64,000 nt of DNA from Mesocentrotus franciscanus. Taxonomy: Eukaryota > Echinodermata > Echinoidea > Camarodonta > Strongylocentrotidae. Under the pieces are notes generated by a model. The model had not been told where the DNA came from and did not search any database. It saw only the letters and a program-made list of their open reading frames with translations. This document shows, in pieces, positions 11,501 to 24,960 of this stretch. The DNA is taken from positions 21,044,446-21,108,445 of the forward strand of contig CP137675.1 of NCBI GenBank assembly GCA_037976565.1, given 5' to 3'. The position numbers and the translations under genes were made by a program. Numbering within the stretch: the first letter of the stretch is position 1; each line of letters opens with the position of its first letter.

Positions 11501-14500
11501 TAAGTTATGAATTTTTGAAGTTGTCATCAGTGAAACACAAATTGTCAACACTGTGACATATACTGTGTGGTCCTCTCCGATTTGCTCTTTACAGAAAATA
11601 TCATAAACTTCCATTTTCTTACTTATTGATGACAGAATAGATTTTGTTTCATACAGGGGTTGTATAAAAACATATATTTGCAATAATTATATTTAGGGTG
11701 AATATATGATTGAAAACTTAAGGGAAAAAATAATAATTTTTGAAGATTTTTGGTACAGGGTATTAAAGTGGGAGTTGCCAATTTTTGTTTGATCGATTGC
11801 ATCTCCAAAAATTCATAACTTTCTTATTTTTAATCAGTTTTTGCTCAAACTTTCACTGACCTGTTCCTCTCATTTTTCTGCTTCTATTCATAACAACTTA
11901 ATATCAGGGTGGACTTCCCCTTTAAAACTCATCCATCCAAGAATGCCTTTTACCTCCATGTTCATAACAGGTTCAAGAAGATTGCCACAAGCTTGATGCA
12001 AAGCACTATGGGTTGCCTGAGATGCACATGCTGCTAACATGGTAGGTGATGTCCCAGGGGCTACAGAGTACTTGTCAATGGTCACAGCTACACCAAGAAC
12101 TGGGAAACCTAGAAGGGGACCTGTACAGAGTAACAAAGGTTATTCAAAACACTCCAACATAGACTATCTGAAGAAACAGGGCTCCAACTGTATTGCATAT
12201 AGTACAGTCAATCTAGAAATTTTGATAAGGGTAACCCAAATAACATTGCAAAAAAAAAAAGAAAGAAAGAAATAATACAGAAATGATGGACCTGAACAAA
12301 CAAGTTGAGATGAGTGGAATGAATTGAATTGAAGTTATCATTTTTATTTCAAAGCCGCCAGGGGCTGAATCATGAAATATTCACATGAACAATACAATAT
12401 AGATAATAACATACAAATAATGAAAATAAACATGGTTAGAAATTAAAAGGAGAAAATCAGCATCGAGATTCAGAAATGAGAAAATAGTGCTAGCTGCTAA
12501 ACAGTGCCCAGCCTACTGAGGGCAGTGTATAGCAGGTATTCTATGTACCTTGTCTGCATGCTGACAGAGCTCCATCTGTGACTGCTTCATACATCTCGTT
12601 GCCTTTCTTGCCATCATTGGTAAGTGTAGTAACCTGGATTGGTCCATTATAATCATCTAACGGCTCAACTGACACAGTCACTGTAGCTACGTGATGCTTG
12701 TCACCAATAACCTTGTCTAAAGTTGCTGTTGGAACAAACACAACAGGTCATTGTCGATCAATTCTCAGGGCTTTGATATAAACGTATTTACCGGTAACTT
12801 TTAGATATAAAAAAAAGAATGTGGTTGAACGGTGCATACTTAAAAAAAACATTGATGTCATGCAATGTCATTTAGTCTTCATGGTGGAAGTATTTCGTGT
12901 CACGTCAGCCAATCCTTACACTGGAAATTTTTGTTGAAGGATATAAAATCAAATATTTGATGGAGAATATTAAGATTATAACAGTTTTACAATAAAAATA
13001 AGCTTTAATCTAATTATATCCCTCGAAATAAGTATTTTCTAAAAGCTATTATAACAAGATTCTATGTTATCTAACCATAATCCCCTGCCCCTCACAGTCA
13101 CTAGAGAAACTCCAGAAATTAACATTACAAAAAGTTGACCATGCTAGGTGCTTTAATAGTGATCTCCAATTTTACTCCAGTTTACTAATATAAATGTATG
13201 GATGTTTCTGTCCAGGGGACCTAGTGATGAGTTATTCCATTAACCTGTTATTCATGAATGAAATACAATACTTGGAATCCAGTCTGCATACATTACTTGT
13301 TGCTATGTCAGGCAAGACTTGGGCAAGCTTTCAGGTTGTCAAGAACAACCCTGTGTTATAAAGGTATGAATAATATTTTGCCCAAACATCTTATTTATTC
13401 AACTCCTCAAATATTTATTTTAAGTTATGCAACAAAAACTAAATATTGATTTTAAGATATCCATTCTCAAAAGACCAAAGAACATTCTTAACATGCCCAT
13501 TAGGTTTACCCACATAGTTATATTTCATTTGACATTGACAGGTCACTATGGTTCTATAAAAGAGATACTAAAGACACTTAATTACCACAATGTGTTATTC
13601 TTATCCCCTTTTGTATCCAGTATTGAAGTTAAATTTAGATCTTAGGCACCAGGTGTACGCTTATTGTGTACTGATGCTATTGAACATGTTTTCCTTGTAA
13701 CATTTGGAAAATGCTATGTTTTACAAAAATAATCATAACTTTGTAGTTTTCGCTTGAATTCTTTTGAAATTCACAGGACCATCAGGAGATACTACTACCA
13801 GATTACCTATGTAATTTAATTGATAATGGCCAGTACTTTAGGTGCATTAAAAATTCACCTTATTATTATTATTCATTGAGTCTTGAATGATTACTACATG
13901 TAAAAGACTTACCTGATGCAGTAGCTGTATTAGTGATGGTCTCTCTGTAGCTAATCTGTAAAGGGCCTAATTCCACATCAATCTTGTATTCCTTGCGTAT
14001 TCTATCTTGCACGATGTCCAGATGTAGCTCCCCCATGCCTGATAAAATCAGCTGGTCAAGATTGTGGGTAACGACAGAAATAAAACAACACAATACTTTG
14101 ATTGCAATTCAATCTCAAAATGGCATCCTAAATGAAGATTTAATCAAGATCACAGATTTTCTGTGTTTAAAAGCATTGCTTATCCTGACAATGTCAAACA
14201 CAAAGATCAGAAAGATTGAAGTATATTTCAAGGGAAATTGTTTCAGGAAACAGAGTAATCTACCTTACCTGGTTTAGTTACCAGGCAGTTGGTGTCTTGG
14301 GTGTAGCTCTAACATCAGAGTAATATACAGTAAATAAAGATGATAAACAACTCAATCCCTGACAAACAAGGAAACATACCTGACCAGTATCAGCATCAGT
14401 CTTCACTTGTAAACTAGGATCTTCTCGATGTAAACATTCTAAGGCTTTCTCAAGATCTGTTCATCCAAAAAATATAATGTTACTGTGCATGTTGGCATTG

Positions 14501-17500
14501 CATCAAACAGGATTGGCATTTCTTCTTACATTAAAGGGAACAGAACTACGGGGGGAAAGATCCAATGGTAGATTTAATCAGATCAAAGTATTAGGCCACT
14601 ATTGACATTCAACGAATCTCGTCTCTGAAACTTGGCAGTACATAGTAAAAATTCAGAAGGTTAATAGTCCATGCAGGGCAAAGGAAATTTGTGTTATTTC
14701 CATGGTACAGTAAGATACAGAATCAAACAGTCACACATGTTCATTCATTCAATAGAAACAAATTACACTAACATAAAATAAAAAAATCATTATTGCATGC
14801 TCCAGTTTCTTTGGGTCAAAACAAGTGAATATTGTTGATATGCAACCATACTGAACTCCCCTCCGACTCATCCATCATTTTGGCAATTTTTTTCTCTAAA
14901 TATTTCCTTTTATTGACCCAAAGGCCATCCAATAAAATGTAAATACACTATTTTATAAGACAAATTACTGAGTGTCAAAGGACAGCTCCTCAGCCAATAG
15001 GGTGCTCTCTGACAAACACCCTACTTCATACCATACAAATTTTGTGTACTTTTTTTTGGACTTGCACTGTAGAGATTAAATACTGACCTGCTTGGTAAGC
15101 TTGAGAAGGAGGCTCAATCGTACAGAAGAAAACTGGTTCTGGAACCTTGATAGGCTCAAGGAGGGGCGCTTGACGCGAGTGTTTCTTCTTGGCTATGTTA
15201 TAAGATGCCTTGGATGCCACTAATGTATCTCCAGTCACAGTCTATTAGGGAAACAATGTACATTTCTAGTCATTTTCAGTCCTTGAATTTAGAAAACATC
15301 TATCAATTTAAGAAAATCAATAAACAGAAATACCAATATATAATATGTATATACATGTCTAAACTGAGGGGATGAAGGACCAGCAAATTGGTAATAGTAT
15401 CATTGAATCTTGTTTAAAAAAAAAATACACATACATTGAAAACAGGTATTTCCATATACATGTAAAACATAGGTGCATGTATGTTTGGGATGCATACGAT
15501 GTCAAGGTGCTTTAAAAAAGACCTTGCAAGCCTGTTAAGACTTGACATGTTGGGAAGAAGTCAAATCTCTGTATGAAATTTTATTCTTTCAAGATCGAAA
15601 GACAATTATTAGTAGTAAATTAATTATTTTGATAAATAGAAGGCAGAAGCCTTGAAGAAGCAACATGTTGTTGGTACAAGACAGATGCAATATTATCAGT
15701 AATTTTTGTTCACAGGGATTTTTACTGTTGATTTATGCGAGTCCTCGCACAAAATGGTATTCTTTGAAAATTATCAACCCAAAATTGTCAAAACCCATCC
15801 ACCACAGGTGACAGTACTGTACTTAAAAAAAAAGAAAAAAAGAACTTTTCCAATGTTCTATCTAATATACCCTATTATTAACCTCATTTTAGAATACAAA
15901 ACATGAATTGTAAGTAGATTGTGACAGACCTGTTTGAGACCAACAGCTACAGCAATGTTTCCTGCAGGTACGTTGGATACTTCTTGATAGCTATCTGCCA
16001 TGACATACAGCAACCTGCTCACTCTTTCACTGTAACATCAAAATCAACATTTTTACCACTTTAGAGCCCTTAATTTTCCTCTTTGAAAATGCTACAATTG
16101 TTAACAATTATGGTTTTTTTTTGTGTCTATAAGTGCTGCATATGGGAAGAACTTTGATGAAGATGTTTCAACATGTACTGCTCTTGTCAAATGGTTAACA
16201 TAAATACCCAGATTAGCGACTTTTTTCCACCTTTTTCAGCATGGATGATTCTGTTTGATAGACATTGTTTGCAAGTTTTCATACAACCCATAGAATGAAG
16301 AATTGCGATCACCATACCATTCTTTAGCACAAAATTTGTGTGGAACCAGCAACCTTGACAACTTGGACAGTATGACGTCACACTTCGCTACTCTATATCA
16401 AAGCAGAATTATTTTCAGAAATACTGAAATGCTAATTTGACTCGAGGATTACGTGAAGACACAGTTTGCTTCAGATGCACGATGCAAGCCTTGCCATCAA
16501 TCCATGGTGTTAAGACATCCTTGACCTAAATACTATTTTTGGTACTCAAAAGTACACCTTGGATCTAATACCAACAGAAGTCACCCATCGTATCAATGTA
16601 AACTCGAATCATCGCATGCTCATGTATCACATCATTATACTCACGTGCAATTCCTGCTGGCATTATAAATGGCTGATTGTGGTTTAAGTGTTCCAGAGTA
16701 CACTCTAAGAAAGATAAGTGGTCCCCTCTGTCTATCATGAATGATCTTGAAGGCATACACACACAGATCCTTGCCATATACCTCCCTGTATAGAGAAGTA
16801 TCACAGATAAATTAATCTTATTCATAGGAAAACCTCTTTCTTAAACTAGAAAATGGCTGTCGATAGGCAAGAAGCTCTTGGAGGAAAATAAAGAGGAAAA
16901 GATAGTGTAAGCAGAAGAATGGAACGAGAGATAACGGGAGAAGGTACCGGTGGGCTTTTTTTAATGGAGAGAGATATTACTCGCTGGGTTGTATTTAAGC
17001 ATAACAAAATAATTTCAAGGGAAATTACCACATAACACAAGTTTTTTAGAGTGCTTCCAATATCTAATATTGCTCAGTATAGGTTACTCAACATTACTGA
17101 ACATTTGGTGGTTTAAGACGAAAGTGCACAATTTTTCAGCTATTGTTACTGCTACAGACACATTGGTGAGATGATGGAGGTCTTGTCTTCTCCTATACTG
17201 TGTTCATGTTCAAGTTGTCTTTGAGGTGATTATACTGATCTGTTTCACAAATTTTTCTGCTCTTCTTCAAAACAATTGGCTATCAAGGTTTTCAATCTAT
17301 ATCAATGGTATATCTTACATAAGAGGGTCTTTGTTGAAGAGTGGACTAGGAAGATAATTATTGACTGCATTCATCAATAGTTGCACTCCTTTGTTCTTCA
17401 ATGAGCTGCCACATAGCAGGGGTAAACCTCTTTGGTGTAGCATGATACTCCTTACTGCTTTCATCAGCTGTTATCGTTCAATACAGGAAACAACATGTTA

Positions 17501-20500
17501 TTATGCTAAATATATTACTCATTGAGGATGTAGTATCAAAAATAATATCGCTAGTGATATTCGTTTGTCTCGCAATGTATGGTCAATAAGGGATCTAAAA
17601 GATGACGACGTTTCGTGCGCTGCTGCAACACTTCGTCAGAGTATAAAAGACACTTGCTTACATTAGATTTTATCACCTGACGAAGTGTCGCAGCGGCGCA
17701 CGAAATGTCGTGATCTTTTAGATCCCTTATTGACCCTACATTGCGAGACAAACGAATATCACTAGCGATATTATTTTCGAAAAATGTTATTAATTCATCA
17801 CAATATATCACGTATATATGCCACTTCACATGTTAATGACTGAAGAGTATCAAATAACTGTCAAACCACAAACTTTCACATGCAACCTGTACTCTTACAA
17901 ATGTTGTTCCTGGGGGTGTTTCACAAAGACTAAGATCGGCTTTAAGTTGGACTTAACTATGGCAGGCCATTTATGCCACTGTTTGCTCTCACCGTTTACT
18001 GGCATTGGTCTCTCAAGGGACGTACAAATCATGGTCACAACTCAACAGAATTTAAATTTTTTGATAATTCATTATAGAAGGAAAAAATATTATCTAAAGA
18101 TCATAATGGTGAGAGCAAACAGTGGCATGAACAGTCTGCCATAATTAAGTCCAACTTAAAGTCGATCTTAGTCTTTGTGAAACACTCCCCTGATCTCAAA
18201 GTTCTTGTGCAGCAAAATGATTGATTTACAATAGAACACATGAAATTCTGCAGTTCATTCAAGTTTCTATACTGCATGTAGCTGCAGAAATGAAAATCAT
18301 TTACAATTTGCAAAGTTGTCTTGTATTTAATACAGTAAACGCTATTCAGACTTGGCTATTGAATACATGTGAAAGGTGATCGTCGATGCACGTCCACAGA
18401 CATGGTCAATTAGATTTGAGCAAAGTTGGGTTCAAGAGATGAACAAGAATTGACAAAGATATAGACTTGAAATTTACACTATGGGCAATTGAGGATATTT
18501 ACCGGAAGGCAAACAGTTTGTAGGGGTCTCACAAACAACCCCTCCTCCGATCCATTCTGCCTGCAAATATTTAAAAAATAATAAATATTGTGTAGCAGGC
18601 ACACTAACTCACATCGTGTGATGAGATGTGAAGAGGATTGAAGCTAGGGCTACTGAGCATCTTGTCTGCAAACTCATCATCTAGATCTGCTACCTGTCAT
18701 ATCAAACAAAGAGAGGAAAAAAGTGACTGGCCAGTTTGCATAGAATAACATAGGAACTGTTTAATGGGACAAGGCCTTGATCATGTGAAAAGGTATTCCT
18801 GTAAACATCATTGCGATCGGGGTGAATCCAGGATTTCGTACAAGGCTTAAAGGCAGGGTGGGGCACAATTAACCCATTGACTACTGAATCCTCTAATTCC
18901 CATAGGTTTAATACAGGGAAACCTGGTTCCAGTAGTCAATGGGTTATACAAATGACACAACTGAGGGACATAAATGGAGGGGTCAGATGATGGCTGTGCC
19001 TCCCTTAGATCCGTCACTGACTGTGTCTTCAGTTTTTTTCAATGATGGATAAAGGCTATCAGAGATAGATCTTGAGCAGAAGGAGAAGTTATTCAAAGGG
19101 ATAATTGGAAATTCATCAATTTTTTTAAAAATCAAACAGAAGAGTTTAAATGATTTCATTCTGGTATCTTCGGAGTGTTCTAAGATCATACCTGTTCTAC
19201 TAATTCCATTCTGGCATCATTAGCATGACATATGAGGCTGGTGTCTTGGCTGTCCAACAAAGGGCAATGAATTAATCTGGATCCATCATCAACACCTTTA
19301 CTGGACCTATGCCAAGTGACAGTTTCCATGGAAACAAGATCCACTACTCCTGATAATATATTGGACTGGACAATTGGTAGCTGCAAGTACAAGAAATGGA
19401 AACATTGATATACTCGCCTGCTAAGCTTTAAGTTAGGTAGAAGCATAAATTACATGTCATGATCATCCCAACCAATGAAAGTTTTCTGTATCATTGGGTT
19501 ATGCACATGATGCATATTTAGGTGAATATTAAAGGCAAGGTGTTCCATTGACAATACTTCAGATTGATGTATACTGCCATATGCTGTTCACAATGCCCCA
19601 ATATGTCAACAGCCATGTCCCACAATGCTTCACCAACTGCATGACATGCGTGTGATGATGCTTGGGTACAGGAACCAGAAATTGCTTTACCGTATGTACG
19701 TCTTCACCAAAAGATGACAAAATTACAATACATTACAGCAGTGGTAGTGATAACATACCCTGCCTTTAACCTCACAATCTTTTATAATTTTCAAATGGCA
19801 ATAGCATCCCTCATGTGCCTAAAATGTATGACAGTTGATGGGGAATTTCGCGCAACAAGGTCGAGGTGTATCAGTACTACTGTACATCTTGATAGCTACT
19901 TCAATCCATTCTCTACATTATCAACAAGAAAACAAGTCATTGACATTTGAACTTACAAGCAAACATAAATTTGATGTAAATCCAAATAAAAATACTCTGA
20001 TTGAATCACGCAATATCCTTGTTTTGTTCTTCATGGTGGGAGTATTTTATGTCACGTCAGCCATCCATGGCCAATCCCTGCGCTGACATTTGTTTTTATA
20101 TAGGATACAAAATTGCTGATTGTATGTGATTAAGGATGAATGTTCTACAATTTTTCATTGTACTTAAAACTTCATATTTTTAAAAACCTTCCATGTGCTG
20201 GGGCTCATCCTGATACACTTAAATAGGCAATTTCAATTTTGTATTAACAGGCCTTGATATATATGATGTCAATCACTGTATTCTGAATATTCAAAGTAAT
20301 TATAAGTAAAAGGTCATAACAATAATGGGCTAAAACTTTGGTTCAATTACGCTCAGTTGTGGTGATTTATTCACTAACATAACCCTATAGAAAATAAAAC
20401 ACTGAGACTGACAGTCACAGTGTTGTATTACCTGAAGAAGTAATGGTGTAGTGTTGAGTTTATCTCTGATGGATGACACACACATATCTATATTAGCAGC

Positions 20501-23500
20501 AGGTTTGTCCATCTTGTTGAGGAATCCTATTCTTGGTATGGTGTGACGGTTAGCCTGATCCCAAACAGTCAAAGTTTGTGCCTTCATTCAAAATACAGAC
20601 ACACACAAAATTCATAACTATGGTTCCAAGGTTTTTTTGCATACATGCAAAAACTATAAATTCAAAAGAAAAAGACACATTTTGTCATAATATTGTCCAA
20701 AAATAAAGTTTCCATAACTAAACTTAAATATTAAAGTGATTTGGGAGAGAGTTGAAGCCAAAGCCCAAACCATCAAACAAATAAGGAGGTCTCCAATTCA
20801 ACTTATCCCACAAGTGGAACCGGGCACCTCTAGAAGTCACCAGCCATCTCTCCCCTGTCTGTCAACTGTCAATATCTAAGATAGCAATACATTTTAGAGC
20901 TTATGAAATAACATGCAAGTTTTTACTCCTTTTGCTGCATCCAAGCTGATGAAAATCTTTTCACTTAATTTGAGGACATTTTTGGACCTTCAGTATTTAA
21001 ACAAAAATTGCTCTTCCCGGTATATAGTGTACAGCTACAGCAAAACAATAGTTTTCAGCCAATCTTTTAGCATGATTAAGGGTTTGTGGAAATGTAAATG
21101 AATGGTATTAAAGAGGGGTAAGAAATAAAATTATCTGTACAAAACAATGGGCCATGGAGATCTGATATCTGATATAGAAATATGATGTGCACTACCTTTA
21201 TTAAAGCCACTTTACATTACAAAGAGATAGTTTACTGTGTCATAGGTGAACAAGATATACATGTACCTCAACTCCAGCGGATGCATCTAAGACAGTTACA
21301 GCACCATCCAATACCCTCAGACATCTCTCTACCTCCATGGTAAAATCAACATGACCTGTTAAAGGCAATTACAAACATGTACTCTATGTAGAAATCTCTT
21401 AACACCAACTTGGTGCTCCGTCTTTGTTTCATGTATTTCCGGTGCAAGGATCAAGGACAGTTTGGGCAAAATTTGTATGGGTAAAATATCCTTGAATTTC
21501 TTCATTCTCCCCCATTTGGTTCACTGATATGACATTGCATCCAAGTGGGTGACATCCTGGTGGCATCACTTTGTATTGACTTTGTGTACCCATGATCCAT
21601 GTGTGAAAAAAAATGTTCATGGATTTGAAGAGAAGGGGTAATTTTTATGTGTTACCATTTTGAAATTAAAATCACACCACCGGTGGGTAAAAAACAAACC
21701 AATCAACCTGCCTTTTGGTATCTCCTGTATTTCTGAAGAATCAAATGTTTAAACGTGTTGATTTTTGCCTTCATCTATGAAAATTAATTCAATAATCTTC
21801 TTATCTCATTACCTGGCTCATCTGCATCTCTAAACTTGCTTTCTATGTATAAACTATGTTCAATTCTTAATATTTACACTTAGTTATTTTAGAATCCATG
21901 ATTTTCTTACCACAGGCATTTTCTGAGAATTATTCAAAACTCTTCCCATCAGGTGTATCTTTGATGATTACTAAGATAGCTCTTTACCATTTGTATCCTT
22001 TTGCATATTTCTTTCTTTCTTATTCATTCATTCACCTATTTGTTTCTGTTTGTGTGTTTTTTTCTTCTTTTCTTTACATATTCTTCTTACCAAGGCCCCA
22101 ACTTACATGTACATGTACAAAGAAATTGTGATTGAACCAAATCAATTGCAAGTCCTCCAATCAATTGCAAGTTTGCGGTCTCCTATCTCTTATGTACATA
22201 GTTGCGATGGATATCAATCGCAAATGAGTTTCAATTAATATCAACACTTTATAAGACGGGGCCCAGGAGTACCATTGACAGTTACTGAGTAGTCCCCTTA
22301 CCAGGTGTATCAATGAGGTTTATTCTGTGGTTCTTCCAGGGAAAGGTGACGGCAGCAGAGGTGATAGTGATTCCTCTATCTCTCTCCTGTGGCATGTAGT
22401 CTGTCACCGTATCACCATCATCAACATCTATAAAAAAGCAAAAATTATTACTGCATAACATAAAAAATATATGAAACAAAAAGCTCATGAGATTGATGTA
22501 GTTTATACACAAACATTACAATTCAAAATATTCCTATAAATACTGGGCAGTAGTACATGTACATATTCTCAATACATGTCTCCTTAAATTGAAGCAAAGA
22601 AGTAAATGAATGATACTAAAATAGTTTATATTTGTCAGTATTTTTCAGTTCTACTTGGGCAGATGTGCATTTGACTTTTTTGGAAAACATCATCTTACTC
22701 AGCAATCTCTGAAAACTATTATACGATTAATCTTTGAGAAAAGATATTGGGCTTTGCTAATCTTGCATGATTTTTTTTTAAATTTCGGGTATAAAAACAG
22801 GTCTCCATTAGAATGGTAGCTAAAAAGTAATGTACATTTGCATGTTTCATGAAGGATCACAGTCAATGTTCCATGTAAGACTAACCTCTTGAGGATTTTC
22901 TTCAAAATATTGATTAACGTACAAGAAATTATACAGGATAAAGACACACCTCTTCACTAACTGAATGTTTATTTCTATTTCTATTGTATGTCAACTACTT
23001 AAAAAATACATAATATCGCATCTTTAATTTAAAACAGAATACATTACAGAGTAATTGCCATGTGCTGTGGCAATTACAGAGTAATTGCTACAGTTGTGTG
23101 TTCCTCCTTATGCCTGAATTACCCTGCTCGAGTCCCATCTCATATTCTACATGCTGTATGTATACCTACCTCCTAAATGTCTTGTGGTGCCTGAGTAATA
23201 AAGCATCCTCTCTGTGGTAGTAGTCTTGCCTGCATCAATGTGAGCCAGGATACCAATATTGCGGATCTTTTCAACGTCAGCTGGGCTTCCACTCTCAACT
23301 GTAAAAAGGATTATTAAATATTCAAATGAATTCAACAATATTCATCTAGGAATCCTTTTGACAATTTTCATGACTTCAGGAATGGGAAATCATATAATAT
23401 CTTTAGTTACAATAGGAGGGACAAAGAATACATGGTGTACATTCATTCATAATGATGTGAAATATAAACCCACAGTTGTTTTGTTTTTTTTTGGCCAGGG

Positions 23501-24630
23501 TGCTCTAAACTCAAACTTGTGGTACCTAAGAAGCAATAATAAATGCATTGGCCCCCTAAAAAGAGGGGCAGAATTATAGTTATTCGAGAAATCTCAAGTC
23601 TAAGTTACTCAGATTTATTATCTCTCGTCGGTACCCTTCTTCCCCAGGATAGCCGACCTGTGTGTTTTTCAATGTGCCCACCTACCCCTCCCCATTTGAA
23701 AATTCTGGAACTGAACTGGGTTTGGAGGGCTTCTATATAAAATTCACTCCTTTGACAGTCTGGATAACCTCAATATTTACATTTCATGTATTAACATTTT
23801 CATATCCATTACCATTACAAACAGGTACAAATAAAAGCTCAATGATATCACTCAACCCCAAAAGAGCCACAATTAACAAGTTGAGCCACGAAATTATTCA
23901 ACTTACTAGATTTTGTTGAATGATGGGAGAAGGATGTCCATCTGATCTTTTTCCTTCTGATCTACAATTAACAGAAGAAAAAAATAAGCAAGTTGTATCA
24001 AACAAGGATAGTACAATTTATACATTTTATTAGGCAAACTAAGTTAGCAAAATGGGGGGGGATGTTCTTTTTCAGATTATACATTTCTCTAAATGTCAAT
24101 GTTTAATGAAGAAAAAAGGAGACAAAACAAACTCCCTATATTCCAACGAGTTTTGTGATTTCCTCCATCGATTTAGGTACTGATATTGGTATGCACAGGA
24201 TTCAAGGAATTCCTGCCTACCTGTACCCATTGTAACACCTGGGAAGACAGTAGCAAATATAGATTAATATCTTGCCAAAGGACACTACAGCCATACTGGA
24301 GCTCACCCCAAACCTTCTTCAGTCAAGTGTTAAACCCTAAAAGACCCCTCTCATGGTCTCACTGGTCCCCCCACCCTCCGCTGTTGCCCGGCCTAAATCA
24401 CCCTGCCTTTTCAGGGTTAAACCACTCAACTGCAACACCTCTACAACACCATCTGTGTATGGGGAAGGTTGAAAAATATAATTTCTATTAAAGAATTGCC
24501 AATATTATTACAGTCAAAAGAAAAGAATATACATTTAGAAAGAAAATACATTTAGAAAGAAAATTAAAAAGAAAATATGACCCCTTACCAATGAAACAAT
24601 CCATTGAGCATTCCTATATTTCCCCAACAT
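8555..24630 (-). CDS. GFM2: Mitochondrial elongation factor G2 (ribosome-releasing factor 2), 18 exons
   Basis: EF-G2mt acts with mitochondrial ribosome recycling factor to split ribosomes after termination. Coding exons in transcript order: 24630-24589, 23961-23907, 23298-23170, 22427-22302, 21355-21267, 20581-20432, 19380-19192, 18693-18613, 17467-17319, 16785-16645, 16029-15930, 15241-15088, 14456-14380, 14051-13913, 12725-12549, 12120-11954, 9191-9060, 8683-8555. All joins are GT/AG and phase-consistent, giving 741 codons plus stop (human about 779). Residues 1-32 are basic with few acids, a likely mitochondrial presequence. P-loop AHIDAGKT about 51-58, switch II DTPGH about 115-119, NKMD about 169-172, then [13 protein letters not shown] and PLAEMM for the EF-G domains III-V. 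The start is the only ATG before the presequence. It is tail-to-tail with hexosaminidase and head-to-head with HAUS1. No frame breaks. Confidence 0.95.
9720..10940. repeat. About 155-bp tandem array in a GFM2 intron
   Basis: Roughly eight degenerate copies of a unit carry GGCAGCATCACCAAAA, TACCAAGATACACCTCCATA, AATTTGAAAGAAATCCGTCA and TGACCTTTGACCCTATAAAA, with GCAGCATCACC landmarks near 9746, 9876, 10031, 10190, 10340, 10490, 10660 and 10820. It lies between the penultimate two coding exons (9191 and 11954). Minus-strand open frames of 68-79 codons here come from the repeat. The TGACCTTTGACC word is shared with the 6785-7699 array. Confidence 0.85.
11402..11921. mobile_element. TTAA-flanked MITE 1 (inverted repeat about 110 bp)
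   Basis: Bounded by TTAA at 11398-11401 and 11922-11925. Left end AGGGGAAGTCCATTCTGATA; right end CAGGGTGGACTTCCCCT. The arms continue inward for about 110 bp with indels (AAACTTTGAGCAA versus TTGCTCAAACTTT; AAGTTATGAATTTT versus AAAATTCATAACTTT). TTAA duplication is the piggyBac-type target signature; there is no transposase inside, so it is non-autonomous. Confidence 0.85.
12310..12375 (-). repeat. Retroposon 3' tail, minus strand
   Basis: Read on minus it gives GATTCAGCCCCTGGCGGC, TTGAAATAAAAATG and an (AATTC)n end, related to the plus-strand tail at 2120-2227. It looks like a severely 5'-truncated CR1/L2-type copy in a GFM2 intron. Confidence 0.45.
12878..12960. repeat. Dispersed repeat, copy 1 of 2
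   Basis: CTTCATGGTGGAAGTATTTC followed by GTGTCACGTCAGCCAATCC recurs with small differences at about 20030-20105, in another GFM2 intron and in the same orientation. Ends are not resolved. Confidence 0.65.
13194..13385. repeat. Dispersed repeat with TTGTCAAGAACAACC end, copy 1 of 2
   Basis: About 190 bp with GGGGACCTAGTGATGAGTTA, CCAGTCTGCATACATTAC and GGCAAGCTTTCAGGTTGTCA closely matches 49303-49490 in the same orientation. The unit holds the small palindrome GGTTGTCAAGAACAACC. No coding sequence; class unknown. Confidence 0.8.
17536..17778. mobile_element. Near-perfect palindromic element (about 100-bp arms)
   Basis: Arm 17541-17639 (AATAATATCGCTAGTGATAT onward) is almost exactly the reverse complement of 17678-17775, with about 38 bp between. 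The arms differ at only a few positions, so the insertion is recent or maintained by hairpin conversion. The plus-strand open frame across it is an artefact. It lies in a GFM2 intron. Confidence 0.9.
17910..18191. mobile_element. MITE with GTGTTTCACAAAG ends, copy 1
   Basis: The left end CTGGGGGTGTTTCACAAAGA and right end CTTTGTGAAACACTCCCCTG are inverted. The arms extend about 80 bp (CTTTAAGTTGGACTTAA; GCCACTGTTTGCTCTCAC and its complement). A second member of the family lies at 38457-38765. Confidence 0.85.
18868..18948. repeat. Short palindromic repeat
   Basis: AACCCATTGACTACTGAA at about 18873 and TTCCAGTAGTCAATGGGTT at about 18927-18945 are inverted, with further inner pairing (CCCATAGGTTTAATACAG / AGGGAAACCTGG). 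It would form a hairpin of about 75 nt. It lies in a GFM2 intron just downstream of the exon at 18613-18693 in plus coordinates. Confidence 0.65.
20030..20105. repeat. Dispersed repeat, copy 2 of 2
   Basis: CTTCATGGTGGGAGTATTTT followed by ATGTCACGTCAGCCATCC, the partner of 12878-12960. Confidence 0.6.
24235..24330 (-). repeat. SINE core fragment
   Basis: On minus it reads GTCCTTTGGCAAGATATTAATC, the conserved core of the tRNA-derived SINE family seen at 2985-3290, 32160-32462 and 35040-35381. The termini are degraded. It sits in the first GFM2 intron. Confidence 0.45.
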
Positions 24631-24960
24631 TTCAGCTAACTTTCAGCCTTGGATGGAGTCACATTTGCAAACGGTAGCTATCGAGAGATGATCTGCATGA
24701 TATAAATTAGTGATTAATGAAGTATTTACAATTTCTATTTTATTTTCCCCATTTATTTTGGATATGCAATAGATGTACATACCTTTTCCCAATGCACTGC
24801 GAGCCGGAGCCCCTAGTGGTCGATAGGCCTACACATTTCAACTACTAACCTCTTAGACCGAAAATTTCTGTCTCTTTTGTTTGTTAGCCTCTTATTTGGG
24901 TAGGGTCGGCTCCTCTCTTTAGAGACAGAAGCTGACCATAGGGTCTGCTCTGCAAACTTT

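Noticed and set aside
17551..18313. Open frames across the palindromes at 17.5-18.3 kb
   Set aside because: Both strands are open because the elements are inverted repeats; no coding pattern.
18504..18561. Candidate minus-strand GFM2 exon ([15 protein letters not shown] frame between AG and GTAAAT)
   Set aside because: Joining exon 18613-18693 directly to 17319-17467 gives the expected EF-G sequence without it; the peptide has no counterpart in the family.
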